Assembly (NCBI RefSeq): GCF_029784155.1
Contig: NC_073693.1
Span: 109,616,683-109,680,682, forward strand
Source of the DNA: Uranotaenia lowii
Taxonomy: Eukaryota; Arthropoda; Insecta; Diptera; Culicidae
Direction: 5' to 3'
Length of the DNA stretch: 64,000 nucleotides
Below are positions 45,175 to 56,574 of this stretch, one piece after another. Position 1 is the stretch's first letter; each line of letters begins with the position of its first letter. Below the pieces are notes generated by a model. The model did no database searches. It saw only the letters and a list, made by a program, of their open reading frames with translations, and had not been told where the DNA came from. Position numbers and translations under genes: made by a program.

Positions 45175-45863
45175 ACCACTATTTCATCTATTCGGATAGT
45201 CTCAGCTCCGTTGAGGCGATTCGATCGATGAAACTGATGAAGCGCTCTTCCCATTTTTTGCTGGAAATTTCAGGGATATTGGGCGCTTTGATCGAAAATT
45301 CGTACAGGATTACCTTAGCTTGGATCCCGTCTCATTGTCTTATTCAAGGCAATGAGAATGCGGACTCATTGGCTAAGGTGGGCGCGTTACAAGGTGAAAT
45401 CTTTGAGAGGATAATAACTTACAATGAATATTTTTCAATACCTCGCACTTTAGCGATTAACGCTTGGCAGTCTAGCTGGGACAATGGCACAAAGGGACGT
45501 TGGCTCCATACGATTATCCCTAAGATTCCGACGAAGGCATGGTTTAAGCATTTTAACATGAGTCGCGATTTCATTCGCGTGGTTTCTCGGCTCATGTCAA
45601 ATCACTGCCGGCTTGACGCGCATTTGTTTCGTATACAACTAGTTACAAGCAATGTTTGTGTTTGTGGGGATGGCTACCACGACATTGATCATGTTGTGTG
45701 GACGTGTGAACGGTTTGATCGATCGAGGGCTTGGCTACTGGATACCCTTAGGGCCCGAAGTAAACTACCTGGTGTTCCAATTCGAGACATCTTGGCAAAC
45801 TTAGATCTTGAATATTTGTACCCTATATACAAATATCTTAAAATGTCTGACTTGGTCGTTTAG
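45114..45863 (+). pseudogene. LINE RNase H and C-terminal finger
   Basis: The true register starts near 45150 with RTLPVDHYFIYSDSLSSVEA. WIPSHCLIQGNENADSLAK then completes the RNase H core, and CVCGDGYHDIDHVVWTC forms a C-terminal Cys/His finger. Stop TAG at 45861-45863. The 3' UTR follows to 46224 and contains AATAAA and the short A-rich tail. Confidence 0.9.
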
Positions 45864-47224
45864 TCCTCTTCCACTCTGTCTTTACTCTATCTAATGCTCT
45901 TTTCGTCTATTCATTAGAACAACCTCTCGTCCGACCGGTTCGATAACACCGGAAAGAAGGCTGGCCAGGAAGACAATACCTGCGGTAGCTTACGAAACCA
46001 CGCTACAGGAAGCCTCCACCGACCCAAGACGGAAATCTGTTCTCGAGAGCGACCCTACACCATCCTCTTTCCTTTCCTCAAGTAAAAATCAATAACAGTT
46101 GAGTAGCCGCGACGATTACGTCCCCCCGCTTACTAACACCACACAAAAGTGAAGTGAATACTCGGCACAAAAAAAACTTTATGAGTTAAATGCCTTAATA
46201 AAACTACTTGTAAATAAAAAAAAATAAATTGAAGCCCCAACTTTTTTCAGCGGAAAGATATAAAGGGGGAAAGGGGGGTTTCCATATATATTTTTTTGCA
46301 TAACTCGAGAATTAATCGAGCAAATGAAACCTGAAAATTTAGCATCAAAAAATATTTGAGTACGAAAAATACTTTTTCTATGTGAAACAATTCCTTTCTT
46401 GCAGTAGGTAGATAGGATTGGGAATATAGGAAGGGAAGAGGAGGCTTACATTTAACTTTTTTCTATACAATCCGAGAAATGGACAAAACTTAACATGAAA
46501 AACCATGTTGGTATGATTCTATGATTATTTAACACATCATCCTCCTTTCAGTGAGTAGGTACATAGGAGGAGGGAGGTGAGCCCATTACAATTTTGTTAG
46601 CATAAGTTCTCAATTTATGCTAACGAAGCCAACAAATGGAAACAAATATGGCATGGAAAGGTACTTGGTTACGAGATATGTTTCTACGATTGTTAAAGAC
46701 CCTTACGCTTTACAGTGAAGAAGAATGGAGGAGGCCCCAGATACATTTTGTTGTAAAGCTTAGAAAGTTATCAACCAATGGAACTATATTTGATATAAGA
46801 GGATTTTTGGGAACGAAAAAAATTATGTATTATTATTAAAGATCACGACCTCCATTCAACAGGGGGTTAAGGGAAGGACAGGGGAGGGGGCTCTCTTATC
46901 AGTTTTTTTAGCATAAATCCAGAACATATCAAGCAAAAACTACCATATTTTATAAGTTAGATAAATTTGAAACCCTCCAGACAGATTAAAATTATCAGAT
47001 CCTTAACACAAATTTATAGAGCAAGATTCAGAATATTAGTTTAAGCTATCTTTGTGTTGCAATTTGAAACTCCAGCTGCAGCTTTCATTTTATAGTGGTT
47101 GCTTATGAAATATGTTATAATTTGATTTAAAAAAATGCCAATAAAAAAAATAAAAATTTTAATAATTTTTGAATATATATCATTTGATTTTGAAAGGTGT
47201 AGCAAAGCACACCGGGTCAGCTAG

Positions 47225-49703
47225 TATTGAATAAAATTTCGAATTGTACAGGTCCATTTTTTTAATGCTCCATTTTTTCTATTTTGAAATCATATTTCGC
47301 ATCTAAACTAACTCATATTAAAAAAATCAAAATTGTTTTTTTTGGATTAAAGATGACAATTTTTCTTATGCTAAAAGTAGTTTAAAAAAACACTTGTTAA
47401 ATATTTCAGTTCAAATATAATAATTGACAATTAATGTGAATATGTTATGTGAACCAATACCGAGTCATCTAACCAATTTTGAACAACAACACCTTAAGCT
47501 TATCGGTTCCAAAACAATCCTGGTTTTTGTTATTCTTTGTATACGCATCAATTTGAGGTTTTCCCATTCAATTTAAAGCCCCTTCATCGACCGGTGGATT
47601 AGCATAGAGAGAAAAGGGTTAACACAAACAACACGGGGCATACTCACAACGGCCAATATGGTTCAGTAATAAAGCACGCTTCACTGGGCAACGCAACTTC
47701 ATCTTACTCCACCTACACGGACAATCGGTTTTGGGCCGGCTGACTGGGTAGTACGTAGACGTACTCCATCAACGAACCACCCCATCCTCTTTAGGCTCAT
47801 GTCTCGGACCAGACCAGACCAGGATTGGTTTTGTGCAGATAGCGAAACCCATAAAAAGGGAAAGCCTACCCGGCAGGAATCTGAATACCGTCTACACAGC
47901 GATGTAAATTTTCAAGGGGTTGAGCTTTCCTTCATGAGTGATTTCCCGGCTTTTAACTTAAAGGATTTATGGCCGAGAGAAGTAGGAGAAAATACTGGGA
48001 AATGACAACAGTATTGATTTACTTGAATTGTGAAATGACAATACATGGCGACCGTAAAAAAATTCAAAATAATTTTTAAATCAATCTTTTCTACCAACAT
48101 TGTTTCATCTCAGTGAACGATTCTCACAGCGACTGTGGTTGATTTAAAAATAAACCGTCTGAGCGATGTCAAAAGGTGCCTCTGAAACTATGTAGCTTCG
48201 GAAATAGAAGACCGATGCCGATGCTTTAGGCTATGTGCCGATGCCCTTTTCACCCACAATTCTGCTGTCGTTCAGTTTTACTGATTCGTGTTCGAATAAG
48301 TACCTTCTATACTAGGTACAAGTTTTGTAATGGCGTTGTACCTAACACGCCATAAATACTTACTCTAGGCGGCATCACGCGCCTTTCAGTGGGTTTCGAG
48401 TAAAAGAATTTTGGTTCCCGACTTTCAATTTTCGCTGGGACCGAAAACCTTTCGCCATGCTTTCCGTTTACGCTCCTTTTATCACATCCTTGATAAATCA
48501 CACCGGGCGGTGTGGTTGCAATCTGGCGTTTCAATAACAATAACAAATAACAGTAGTTTTCTAGCAGTTGTAATCCACCGTGTTTCCTCGAAGGCGGCGA
48601 ATAGTGAAAGCACGTTCTAGGGGTTGAATCAAATCGGTACATAGTTGTGAAGTGTATCTCTAGATAGATATACAAGAACCATATTGCCGGCGCTCGCTCG
48701 AAAGTTTATTCCCATGACGCTAGTTATTTGTCGTACTTTCGGTTCGATATGTCTAAATTTACAACTCCACCGTTTGTTGGTTTCGGAAATTAAATGCGCT
48801 CAGTGCACTGATAAAAACTTATCAAAACATTGGGTAATCCAAAAACCGCTTTGAGATTGAATTAACTTTAAAATATATGCTCATTCATTTTTTTAAATTT
48901 TCTTTTAGAATATCAATCTATTTTTTGTGTGTATGAAACAAACAACTTTCGCTCATACCGTTATTCCTAGGGTAGTTTGTCTTGTTTTTGTTTTCTGCCG
49001 AACGAACAATTTTCTACAATGGATGTGGCTTCGGTCGGCAACCGTGCTTTGTTCTACGAATACTAGAACCTACGTTGTGCAGTTCAAAGTTGGATCTAGT
49101 TCCAGTGAATGATTTTATCAAGATCCTGTTGTGCGGTTGGCTGATTTACGGTTCTCTTACGCAATTTCTTTAATACCTTCACATAAACGAAGAATTAGTT
49201 GTCTACATTAGTACTTGTACATTGCGGTTGCCTATTTTGAACTATAAATCATCTTTTGTTTGCATCTTGTTAATAACTAGAGTTCAAAATTTCAATTGAA
49301 ATTAAAAACTAAAAGAATTTAAATTTGAGATTCAAAATATGAAGAAACTTTTCTAGATAACTTTTATTATATTTTATCAAGTATCAAAAATGGGTATCTG
49401 TATCAACTAAAAAATATGGCAACGTGTGAAAATAATATACTTTGTTCATGCCATAAAGCTCAAACCAGTTTTTATTTCTCTTAGCAACATCTATAAGAAG
49501 TAGAACAACAAACTACATATGTACCTAAGGTTAAAATTAAATCTTCTGCAATTGTTTGTTATTCTACTGCTCATATGTAGATCTCGGTTTCTGCTGAAGA
49601 CGCACGTAGGTAACAACATTTTTCGGACGAAAAGCTGTTTACTCTGGAGGCAATGTCGAACAACCGAAATTACCGTGTGTATGGAGCTTGTTTTCGTGAT
49701 ATA
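47225..49703. other. Unique spacer, no recognised gene
   Basis: About 2.5 kb of sequence with several GC-richer patches (47570-47940, 48170-48720, 48950-49110). The longest frame, on the minus strand at 48307-48675, has no recognisable domain. It could be intron or regulatory DNA of a host gene. Confidence 0.4.
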
Positions 49704-49858
49704 AAGTGTATTCGGATCAAAATGTAGTCAACTTAAATTTGCCGTATTTTTTCTTATCATTCATATAAAAAACCTGATCATCCCTTATTTTGTAGGTGTG
49801 TGTGTGTGTAGAATGATGCTTCTATTTGGCTTTCGACATTAGGTATTTAGTTTTCAAG

Positions 49859-50253
49859 ATGGCGTCCAAGTGAGAGGAGCTACGAATCAGAATTTTTTAC
49901 ATGCGTCGTAAAAATCCATACACGCACGCAGAAATAGCAAAATCGTTACAGGTGGCGAAATCAACTGTCACCAAAGTGATAAAATTGTTCGGGGAACGTT
50001 TTTAGACAACTAGGAAGCTGGGATCTGGGGGAAATCGAAATCCGAGAGCCGCAGTGAGGAAGAGAAGATTAGCTAGCACTTAGCACTTAGCACCAATCTC
50101 TCCGGTTGAGATGTCGCCAATAAGTTGGGAATATCGTAAACAAACGGGCATGAAGATTAAAACTATCCGGACTATCGACTTTTAAGAAACTAGTGACTGC
50201 TAATCGCAATGAAAAGCAAAACCTTACGGCAAAAACAAGATCTCGGAAGCTGT
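49859..50253 (+). pseudogene. Mariner-type transposase, N-terminal part
   Basis: Starts MASK at ATG 49859 and is stopped after four codons by TGA. The following reading RKNPYTHAEIAKSLQVAKST is a helix-turn-helix DNA-binding segment that would recognise the inverted repeats. Further stops occur after GERF and near TIDF. It reaches NEKQNLTAKTRSRKL before the LINE insertion at 50253. Inactive. Confidence 0.85.
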
Positions 50254-51630
50254 GGAGATATCCGATTACTTTATGACATTTCTCGCCGCCTCAGTGGTGC
50301 AAGGACTAATGCAAGAATGCCGCTGAAAGACCGAGCAGGTCAGTTATTGACCGATCGAACAGATCAGCTCAAACGATGGACTGAGCACTTCGAACAACTC
50401 TTCCGAGTCACGAATAGCGATGGCCAACAGAACCCGCAGCTTGAAGCGCCAACAGTAAGTCGCATAAATGGCGTCAACTCGGAAGCGCCTTCGCTGACTG
50501 AAATAGAAGCGGCAATCAAAAACATGAAATCCAACAAAGCACCTGGGATCGATTGCATCCCTGCTGAAATGCTGAAAGCCGACCCTGCCCTGTCAGCACA
50601 AATGTTGCACCGTCTTTTCGCTGACATCTGGGACACTGCAACATTCCCGGCCGACTGGATGCAGGGTATCCTCGTAAAGGTCCCGAAGAAAGGAGACCTG
50701 ACAGAGTGCGGTAACTGGCGAGGCATAACGTTGATCTGTACAACCCTCAAAGTACTCTGCAAAGTGATCCTGAACAGGATCCAGGAGAAAATCGACGCTA
50801 CACTCCGACGGCAACAAGCTGGATTTCGATCCGGACGATCATGTGTGGACCACATCACAACGCTACGAATCATACTGGAACAAATCAACGAATTCCAGGA
50901 CTCTCTTCTGCTGGTGTTCGTTGATTTCGAAAAAGCATTCGACCGACTTAACCATGAAAACATCTGGGCGGCTCTAAGGCGACGAGGGGTCCCAGAGAAA
51001 CTAGTCCATCTCATCGAAGCACAATACGAGGCATTTTCGTGCAAGGTTTTGCACGATGGTGTCTTGTCCGAACCAATCCCGGTAACTGCTGGAGTGAGAC
51101 AAGGATGTATCTTATCACCGCTACTTTTCCTCATCGTAATGGATGGATTGACTGGATCGATTGACTGTGCACCGAACCGAGGATTGCCGTGGAATCCTTT
51201 AACAATGGAGCAACTGAACGACCTTGACCTGGCAGACGATATTGTTTTGCTCGCCCAAACACAACAAGACATGCAGAGCAAACTCGACGACCTCACCGAA
51301 AGTTCCAAGGCAGCAGGTCTCAAAGTCAATGTCGGAAAGACCAAGTCGATGGAGATCAACACAGGAAATCCCTCCAGTTTCATGGTAGCTGGGCAACAAG
51401 TTGAGAAAGTGGAGTGCTTCCAGTATCTTGGTAGCCAGATAACGCCTGATGGTGGTACCAGAAAAGACATCGAAACCCGGATCAGAAAGGCCCGATTTGC
51501 GTTTGCGAGTCTCCGAAACATCTGGCGGTCACGCCAGATCTCTCTACGAACAAAAATCCGAATCTTCAACTCAAACGTCAAATCCGTATTGCTGTACGGG
51601 TGCGAAATTTGGTGCATATGCGGTGACGAC
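50254..51630 (+). pseudogene. RTE-like reverse transcriptase
   Basis: Long open RT reading, preceded in frame by mariner codons up to 50253. It contains NKAPGIDCIPAEMLK, VPKKGDLTECGNWRGITLI, QQAGFRSGRSCVDH, VFVDFEKAFDRLNHE, GVRQGCILSPLLFLIVMDG, the catalytic LADDIVLLA, and FQYLGSQITPDGG. The endonuclease half is missing because of 5' truncation. The frame is lost after VLLYGCEIWC, near 51620, and the remainder is in the next frame. An antisense frame of 417 codons overlaps it and is a shadow. Confidence 0.92.
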
Positions 51631-52021
51631 GCGAAAACTGCAAGTATTTGTAAACCGCTGCCTGCGGAATATCATCCGCGCTTGGTGGCCTGGCAACTGG
51701 ATCTCGAATGAGGAACTACATCGCCGGTGTCATCAAAGGGCGCTAGAAATCGAGATTCGGGAACGTAAGTGGAGATGGATCGGGCACACGCTGCGAAAAG
51801 ATGAAAACGAGATTTGCAGAGAGGCGCTAGACTGGAATCCAGAAGGACATCGAAGAAGAGGCAGACCCAGAAACTCGTGGCGGCGAAGCCTAGCCGCTGA
51901 AATCCGAACTGTCGACGATAATCTTGACTGGGACCAGGTGAAGACGCTGGCTCCGGATCGTCAACAGTGGAGGTCTTTTACCACGGCCCTATGCACCGGA
52001 GGATCGGCGCGGGATTATTAA
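51625..52021 (+). pseudogene. RTE-like LINE C-terminal domain
   Basis: Continues the RT protein after a one-base frame break: TTRKLQVFVNRCLRNI, EIRERKWRWIGHTLRKDEN, RRRGRPRNSWRRSLAAEI, then stop TAA at 52019-52021 directly before the TAAG tail. Function of this basic C-terminal domain: probably nucleic acid binding. Confidence 0.88.
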
Positions 52022-52051
52022 GTAAGTAAGTAAGTTAAGTAAGGAAGCTGT

Positions 52052-52640
52052 ATACAACATTGTTGACAAAGTTTGATTGCGTGATAATGGACGACGAAAC
52101 CAACGCCAAGACAGATTTCAGACAGCTTCCTGGACAAGAGTATTATACAGCAACCGGAAGGGGAAAGGTGGCAGACATTTTCAAGCATATTAAACTAGCA
52201 AAGTTTTCCAAGAAATATCTCTTTAGGGAAGCTAACTGTACCTGAGCCTTCTAAAGCGACATTTTCGTTGCAGCTGGGATCCCACGGGACCGTCATACAG
52301 GAAATTTAAGTAAAGCGTTTGCTGGCTTTCCTGAAGAAACATGACTTGTCTGTGCTGTTTTGGCCGGATTTGATATCCTACCATTACGAAAAAAGGTTAT
52401 GGAGTGGTATGCCGCTAACAACATTCAGGTTGTACCCATGGATAAGAACCCTCTCAACACACCAGAACTTCTCCCAATCGACAAATATAGTTAAGACAGT
52501 TAAGCAAACCCGAAAGAAGACCCTAAAAACTGTAAGCAGCGAGAAGCAGTTCATAGTAAACTGGCGTTCTGCGTCGAAGAAAGTGGATAAGGTGACTGTA
52601 CAAAATCTGATGGCTTGGTGACTGTACAAAGTCTCGCCAA
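52052..52640 (+). pseudogene. Mariner-type transposase, catalytic part
   Basis: Contains LTKFDCVIMDDETNAKTDF (first catalytic Asp in MDDE), LPGQEYYTATGRGKVADIF, then in shifted frames FLKKHDLSVLFWPDL (second catalytic Asp) and EWYAANNIQVVPMDKNP with NTPELLPIDKY (third acidic position). At least two frame breaks and one stop are present, for example around the A6 run near 52391. Not functional. Confidence 0.87.
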
Positions 52641-53049
52641 TTTGGACTAGGTCGACCGGAATACTAACCAAGTATTTTTTACGTCTTTCATACATACATA
52701 TTGAACTTTAAAAAGAAAGATACTTTGATTTTTTCTAATAAACAAATAATCGATTTACACGCAATTTAGTTTGACCACTTTTTGATCCGAACGTCCTTTA
52801 TGTACCAGCCGTTAGCGATATCAAATGTGATGGTTGGGGAAGGAATATCGACAAAAGTGAAATTACTATATACCTAGCCTAGGTTCCGAAATTCAAATTT
52901 AGCCAAAAATAGTAACAATACTAAAAATAAAAAGAAATAAGGAAATTGGTGTTTAAACCATTTTCATACTTATAATTATTACACAATCTCAAACTCAACT
53001 TTTTCAAAACGAATCAGAATGAATGATTCAATGCTATTTCTGGTAAGTT

Positions 53050-54085
53050 CGGCTGGAACAAATATTAAATCTTTGTTTCAGATCGGCCCAGCTTCAAGGT
53101 GTATTCCATGCCATCCTCCAGACATCATTCTGGAAAAGCCGGACCTGACCGGATTAGTCGAACGAAGAAGGGCATGAAAGTGTTAGCGCAGTGCAGGAGG
53201 ATTCAGTGGCCATTATGGCGCGGAAGAACACGAAGCCGAATTGCCACGAGCTGGACAAAAACAGGACTCTCCTCAATATTTTTTTCAAACACGGTGTTAC
53301 GTTTCAAAAATAAATATGAGGTAAACGTGCCTATTTATTTCAAATATATATAAATTTTTGAAGGAATTTTGTTTTATATTTATTCAAGAAGCCAACCAAA
53401 CCAACTAGCAAGGTATTATTTACTATTTTGCTAAGTGAATGCGAAAAAGGTAAAATTTACCTTTTTGTTAGGTGAATGAAAAAGGGTAAAACTTACCTCG
53501 AAAGAGGGGTGGAAAAAACCTTGCAAAAAGGTAAATTTTACCTTTTTTTTATTTTCCGTGACGCATCAAGGACACGCATGTCAGCACCACCTACTGACGA
53601 AAGTTCCTGCTTAAGCCACTGATCGTACCGCCATCACCACCTCTAGCAGCAACAGCGCCACCTACAAGTCAAAAATCTGCCAGAAGTAGTTCAGATCGTC
53701 GGTGTCGTCCGTAGGATGGCGTGCTTGATGTGTCGCCTTGTTTTTTGAAGAGTGAGGTGTATTGGTTTTACTATATTTTATTTTATGTAAATTTCGAACA
53801 AAAAATCAAATATCCGAAAGATTACATGACCAAAAAACAAATATTTTAAGACGGAAGTAATTTCACCTTTTATGTTCTTGATTTTGTTGAACTTTTTCGA
53901 TAAAAAATTACTTGAATTATAGGTTTTGTGCAATGGTATCGTATGCGATTTTATTTCATATAAGCTTTCGTGCAATTTATTCCAATTTATTTGTTTTTGG
54001 CATTATTTTTTATTCCCCCCCCCCCCTCGCAATGTTCCAACTCCGAGTGACAAAAGAAGGATTTAAAATTTGTCCCGGCCTTATT
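53050..54085. other. Extra segment in hAT-type element 3
   Basis: Absent from element 2. It holds a GC-richer open stretch (53099-53290, unknown product), a cluster of AAAGGTAAAATTTACCTTTT palindromes (53398-53550) and a 12-base C-run near 54014. No boundary could be defined. Confidence 0.4.
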
Positions 54086-54639
54086 GATAAATTGTTCAAA
54101 ATGATGTTCCTTATTCTGAACAAGATGTTTGCTTGAAAATAAATTCTAAACAGTGTAGATTTCAAATTTGAAATCAATATTCCCAAAACACGAGAGAAAG
54201 AATGCAAATCAAAATTTCGAATAAAACTTCGGATATAAGAATTAATGCACAGATATAGAATATATAAAATTTAACACCATATTTAAAAAAATCAGAATTC
54301 TAAAAAAATAATTATAATGATAAAAAATTGTTAAAAATTTTTTAATGAGTGTTATATATTATTCATCTTATTTTACATTTCATTTTCTAATTTTAGAAGG
54401 AAGGATAAAAACAATCGGCTGAAGTATCTTGAATTTGGAAAAAAAAATTACCATGATTAGAAATGCGAATTTCGATTGAGAAAAAAAAAATTGGAACTCA
54501 GGAAAATATAATCTATAGTTAGCTGATTGAATTTTATTTGATGAAAAGATGAAATTCTTTAATTTTTTTTCAAGAATGCTAGTGATCAAAGTCAAAGAAA
54601 AAATCCATTTCAATATTAAAATTTGTAAAGTTATTAAGG

Positions 54640-55250
54640 TAAAAGGCTAAAAAGGGCTAACTTTATATATTTATTATACAACATGTTCAGTTATACTGAC
54701 AAATTACAGATTGGGAAATGATCAATAAGAAACTGATAGAACAAAAAAAAAGGGGTTTATGATAATGAAAATAAGAGAAACTTTTATAAATTTTCAAGGT
54801 TTTAAAGTTAGTGTTCCGAATCGTCCGGGATTGATGTAGTGGACTGTATCGGTTGCTGCTGGGATGATCGGAACTACCACACAACTGTTCAACACGCTGG
54901 GGCACTAATTTAATTTTCGTCCATGTATGGACAATTAAAGGCACCACTGTGATTGTCCTACACAACGGAAAACGTATTTCTTGATACGACCCTTGTATCG
55001 CGGTTATTTCACAATGATTAAAAACACTTCTACTTTTCCAAAATACAAGACTTTTTATTTGGCAGTCAACCAAGCGAGAATTGTAAGCGCGACGTGAACT
55101 GTTTGGGGGTTTTTGGCAAGTGATTTTTACAACATAAATAATACTTATCATCGGCAATCGATCGGCAATGATCGGCCGGGAGACTACTCTTCTCTCTGAG
55201 AGAGGACGACTGACAGCATTTTAAGATAGGGTGGTTGTGGCATTATGGCA
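54640..55250. other. Second extra segment in hAT-type element 3, with an open frame
   Basis: A minus-strand frame of 156 codons at 54687-55157 lies in a GC-richer stretch absent from the relatives. The product is not recognised. Upstream on the minus strand is CTCTCTCAGAGAGAAGAGTA and repeated CGATCATTGCCGATCGATTG. It may be a small retroelement piece or regulatory DNA. Confidence 0.3.
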
Positions 55251-56122
55251 ACTATTATCAATCCAGAACAGTTAGAAACTTCAAAATTTAAATAGTTTTA
55301 CTTTAAAATTCGATAACTTTAATTGAAAATTGAAACGAAATGTGGTGATGAAAAAGATTTTTTTTAATATTTAAGAAGGATTGTTTTTTCAAGTTCAAAA
55401 AGAACTTAATTGATAACTTAAAGGAACAGCATTTTGGTGCCTATGATTGAATGATTGATTTGGCAAATTTAAGCATCCTGAACACGAATCTTTTGTCTAT
55501 TTTTTCCTATCACCTTGCGTTTTGGTGATATGGAGTTTAAAAGCTTTAAAATGTATCAGTTTTAAGTGAATTCAATCATTGATAACTGATGAAGTAACAA
55601 ATCTACGGTTACAGAATAAAATCTGATACTGAATTTGTTTATTATGCCCATTTTTTTAATTAAGAAATTATATTCCATAGATGATGCATGATCTAAAGAA
55701 GTTCTACAGTTTATAAAAATTTTGTAAGATATCAGGAGAAATATTTCTGAAATGACTGATAAATTTTTTTAAACAATTGTATTCATTTAACAAAATTTGT
55801 TAAATTTTCGCTTTAGTATCTTAAATTCAATTTGGTTTAAAACTTTATTAAAAAAGGGGAAAAGTCCTACCTATACAAATTGTAAACCTTTATAACTTTT
55901 TGCAGAACTCAAAATTACTTGAAGTCTAGAGGAAAGTTGAAAATTGATTAATTCCTTTATTTTTAAATGTTCTGTTTTTGTTTTAAAGTTAAGTTAAAAA
56001 ATGCAGAAATTTCTTAAATGATTTTTACTTGGATGATTTTACTTGGAAAAAAATCTTCACGGGAGGGGGGGGGGTGTTAAACCCCTGAACCACCCCCTCC
56101 CCCCCTCGTTCACACGGCCTTG

Positions 56123-56560
56123 TTGGTTACAATGTATTTTTCGAAAAACTTGCATGAATTTAAGGGTAATCGGGGTGATTGAGGCTCTTTTCGTCAACTT
56201 AACGCTAAGCGGTATACAGCATTTGATTCAGCAATAAATTTTACACCTGTTTCATTCATTTTTGTGCATTGTCATTTGTTATAATGATTTTTTTCAACAT
56301 ATCGCTTGATTTTAGGGGAAATCGAGATGATTGCGGCTATTCTCGTAAGGTGAGCACTAAGCGGTGTACACAACTAGATTCAGCGACAAATTCTACACAA
56401 AATAACTTGGTTTTTGAATTTGGTATGTGAATTGATCGATTGTTACAGTGAAATTTACGCACAAATTTTAATAAAAGCTAAGGGAAGTTGGGGATATTTA
56501 GCCATTTCTATTCATTCAAGTTCAAAATAGCGAAACGATTAGCTTGAGTATGAATAAATC
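56123..56560. repeat. Roughly 180 bp degenerate tandem repeat
   Basis: Two clear units and a partial third carry the pattern GGGAAATCGAGATGATTGCG, GCACTAAGCGGTGTACAC and ATTCAGCGACAAATTCTACA. The units begin near 56160, 56318 and 56478. No coding frame. Confidence 0.7.
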
Positions 56561-56574
56561 TACCAAAAACGATT

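Larger units (their letters stand above)
35065..46224 (+). mobile_element. I-group (Loa-like?) LINE, full length but interrupted
   Basis: Flanked by TAAATTGAAGCCC at 35052-35064 and 46225-46237, inside Helitron copy 2. Order: 5' UTR (35065-35619), ORF1 with knuckles (35620-37183), ORF2 endonuclease, RT and RNase H (37176-45863), 3' UTR, AATAAA at 46196 and a short A-rich tail. Two later insertions split ORF2: a TA-flanked palindrome (37667-38822) and a 3.85 kb element (39934-43784). Without them the LINE is about 6.1 kb. RNase H supports the I superfamily; the Loa comparison is by general resemblance only. Confidence 0.93.
34135..47224 (+). mobile_element. Helitron 1 family, copy 2, split by a LINE
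   Basis: The left part 34135-35064 matches the minisatellite body of Helitron 1. The right part 46225-47224 continues it from AAATTGAAGCCCC to the 3' end with hairpin GGTGTAGC..GCACACC and GGGTCAGCTAG at 47224. The 5' terminus is missing: similarity starts at GGAGGCAGGGGAAGG, so the copy is truncated or was rearranged. The 11.2 kb between is a LINE insertion with 13 bp duplications. This copy lacks Helitron 2 and so serves as that insertion's empty site. Confidence 0.85.
50254..52042 (+). mobile_element. 5'-truncated RTE-like LINE
   Basis: Inserted in the mariner-type transposase with a 9 bp duplication GGAAGCTGT (50245-50253, 52043-52051). It lacks the endonuclease and begins inside the linker before RT. 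The 3' end is a short tandem tail of TAAG units (52018-52042), as RTE-type LINEs often have instead of poly(A). RT motifs are intact except for one frame break near 51620. Clade assignment rests on the tail and general RT resemblance. Confidence 0.9.
49704..52798 (+). mobile_element. Tc1/mariner-type transposon, interrupted by a LINE
   Basis: The ends are AAGTGTATTCGGATCAAAA and, inverted, AAGGACGTTCGGATCAAAA, with TA on each side (49702-49703, 52799-52800). The terminal similarity extends about 35 bases. The transposase is split at 50253 by a 1.8 kb RTE-like LINE and carries several stops and frame breaks. Removing the LINE and one duplicate joins SRKL to YTTLLTKFDC in frame. The motifs resemble the DD37E/D group of mosquito mariner-like elements, by memory. 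Confidence 0.9.
52870..56122. mobile_element. hAT-type element 3, decayed and enlarged
   Basis: The right end reads GTTCACACGGCCTTG after a C-run (56080-56122), as in element 2. The left end is worn: similarity to element 2 begins near 52878 (GAAATTCAAATTTA.CCAAAA) without the terminal CAGG. Shared arms are recognisable, for example TTCTGAAC..AAA.TTGTTT at 54113 and CAGCATTTTGGTGC at 55427. Two stretches, about 53050-54085 and 54640-55250, have no counterpart in element 2 and are probably later insertions. No transposase. Confidence 0.65.

Noticed and set aside
48307..48675. 122-codon minus-strand frame in the 47-49.7 kb spacer
   Set aside because: No domain recognised, and the sequence has no repeat partner in the window to test conservation.
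50364..51617. Long minus-strand frame of 417 codons
   Set aside because: It is antisense to the RTE-like reverse transcriptase, whose plus-strand motifs are clear. The antisense reading has no recognisable domain.
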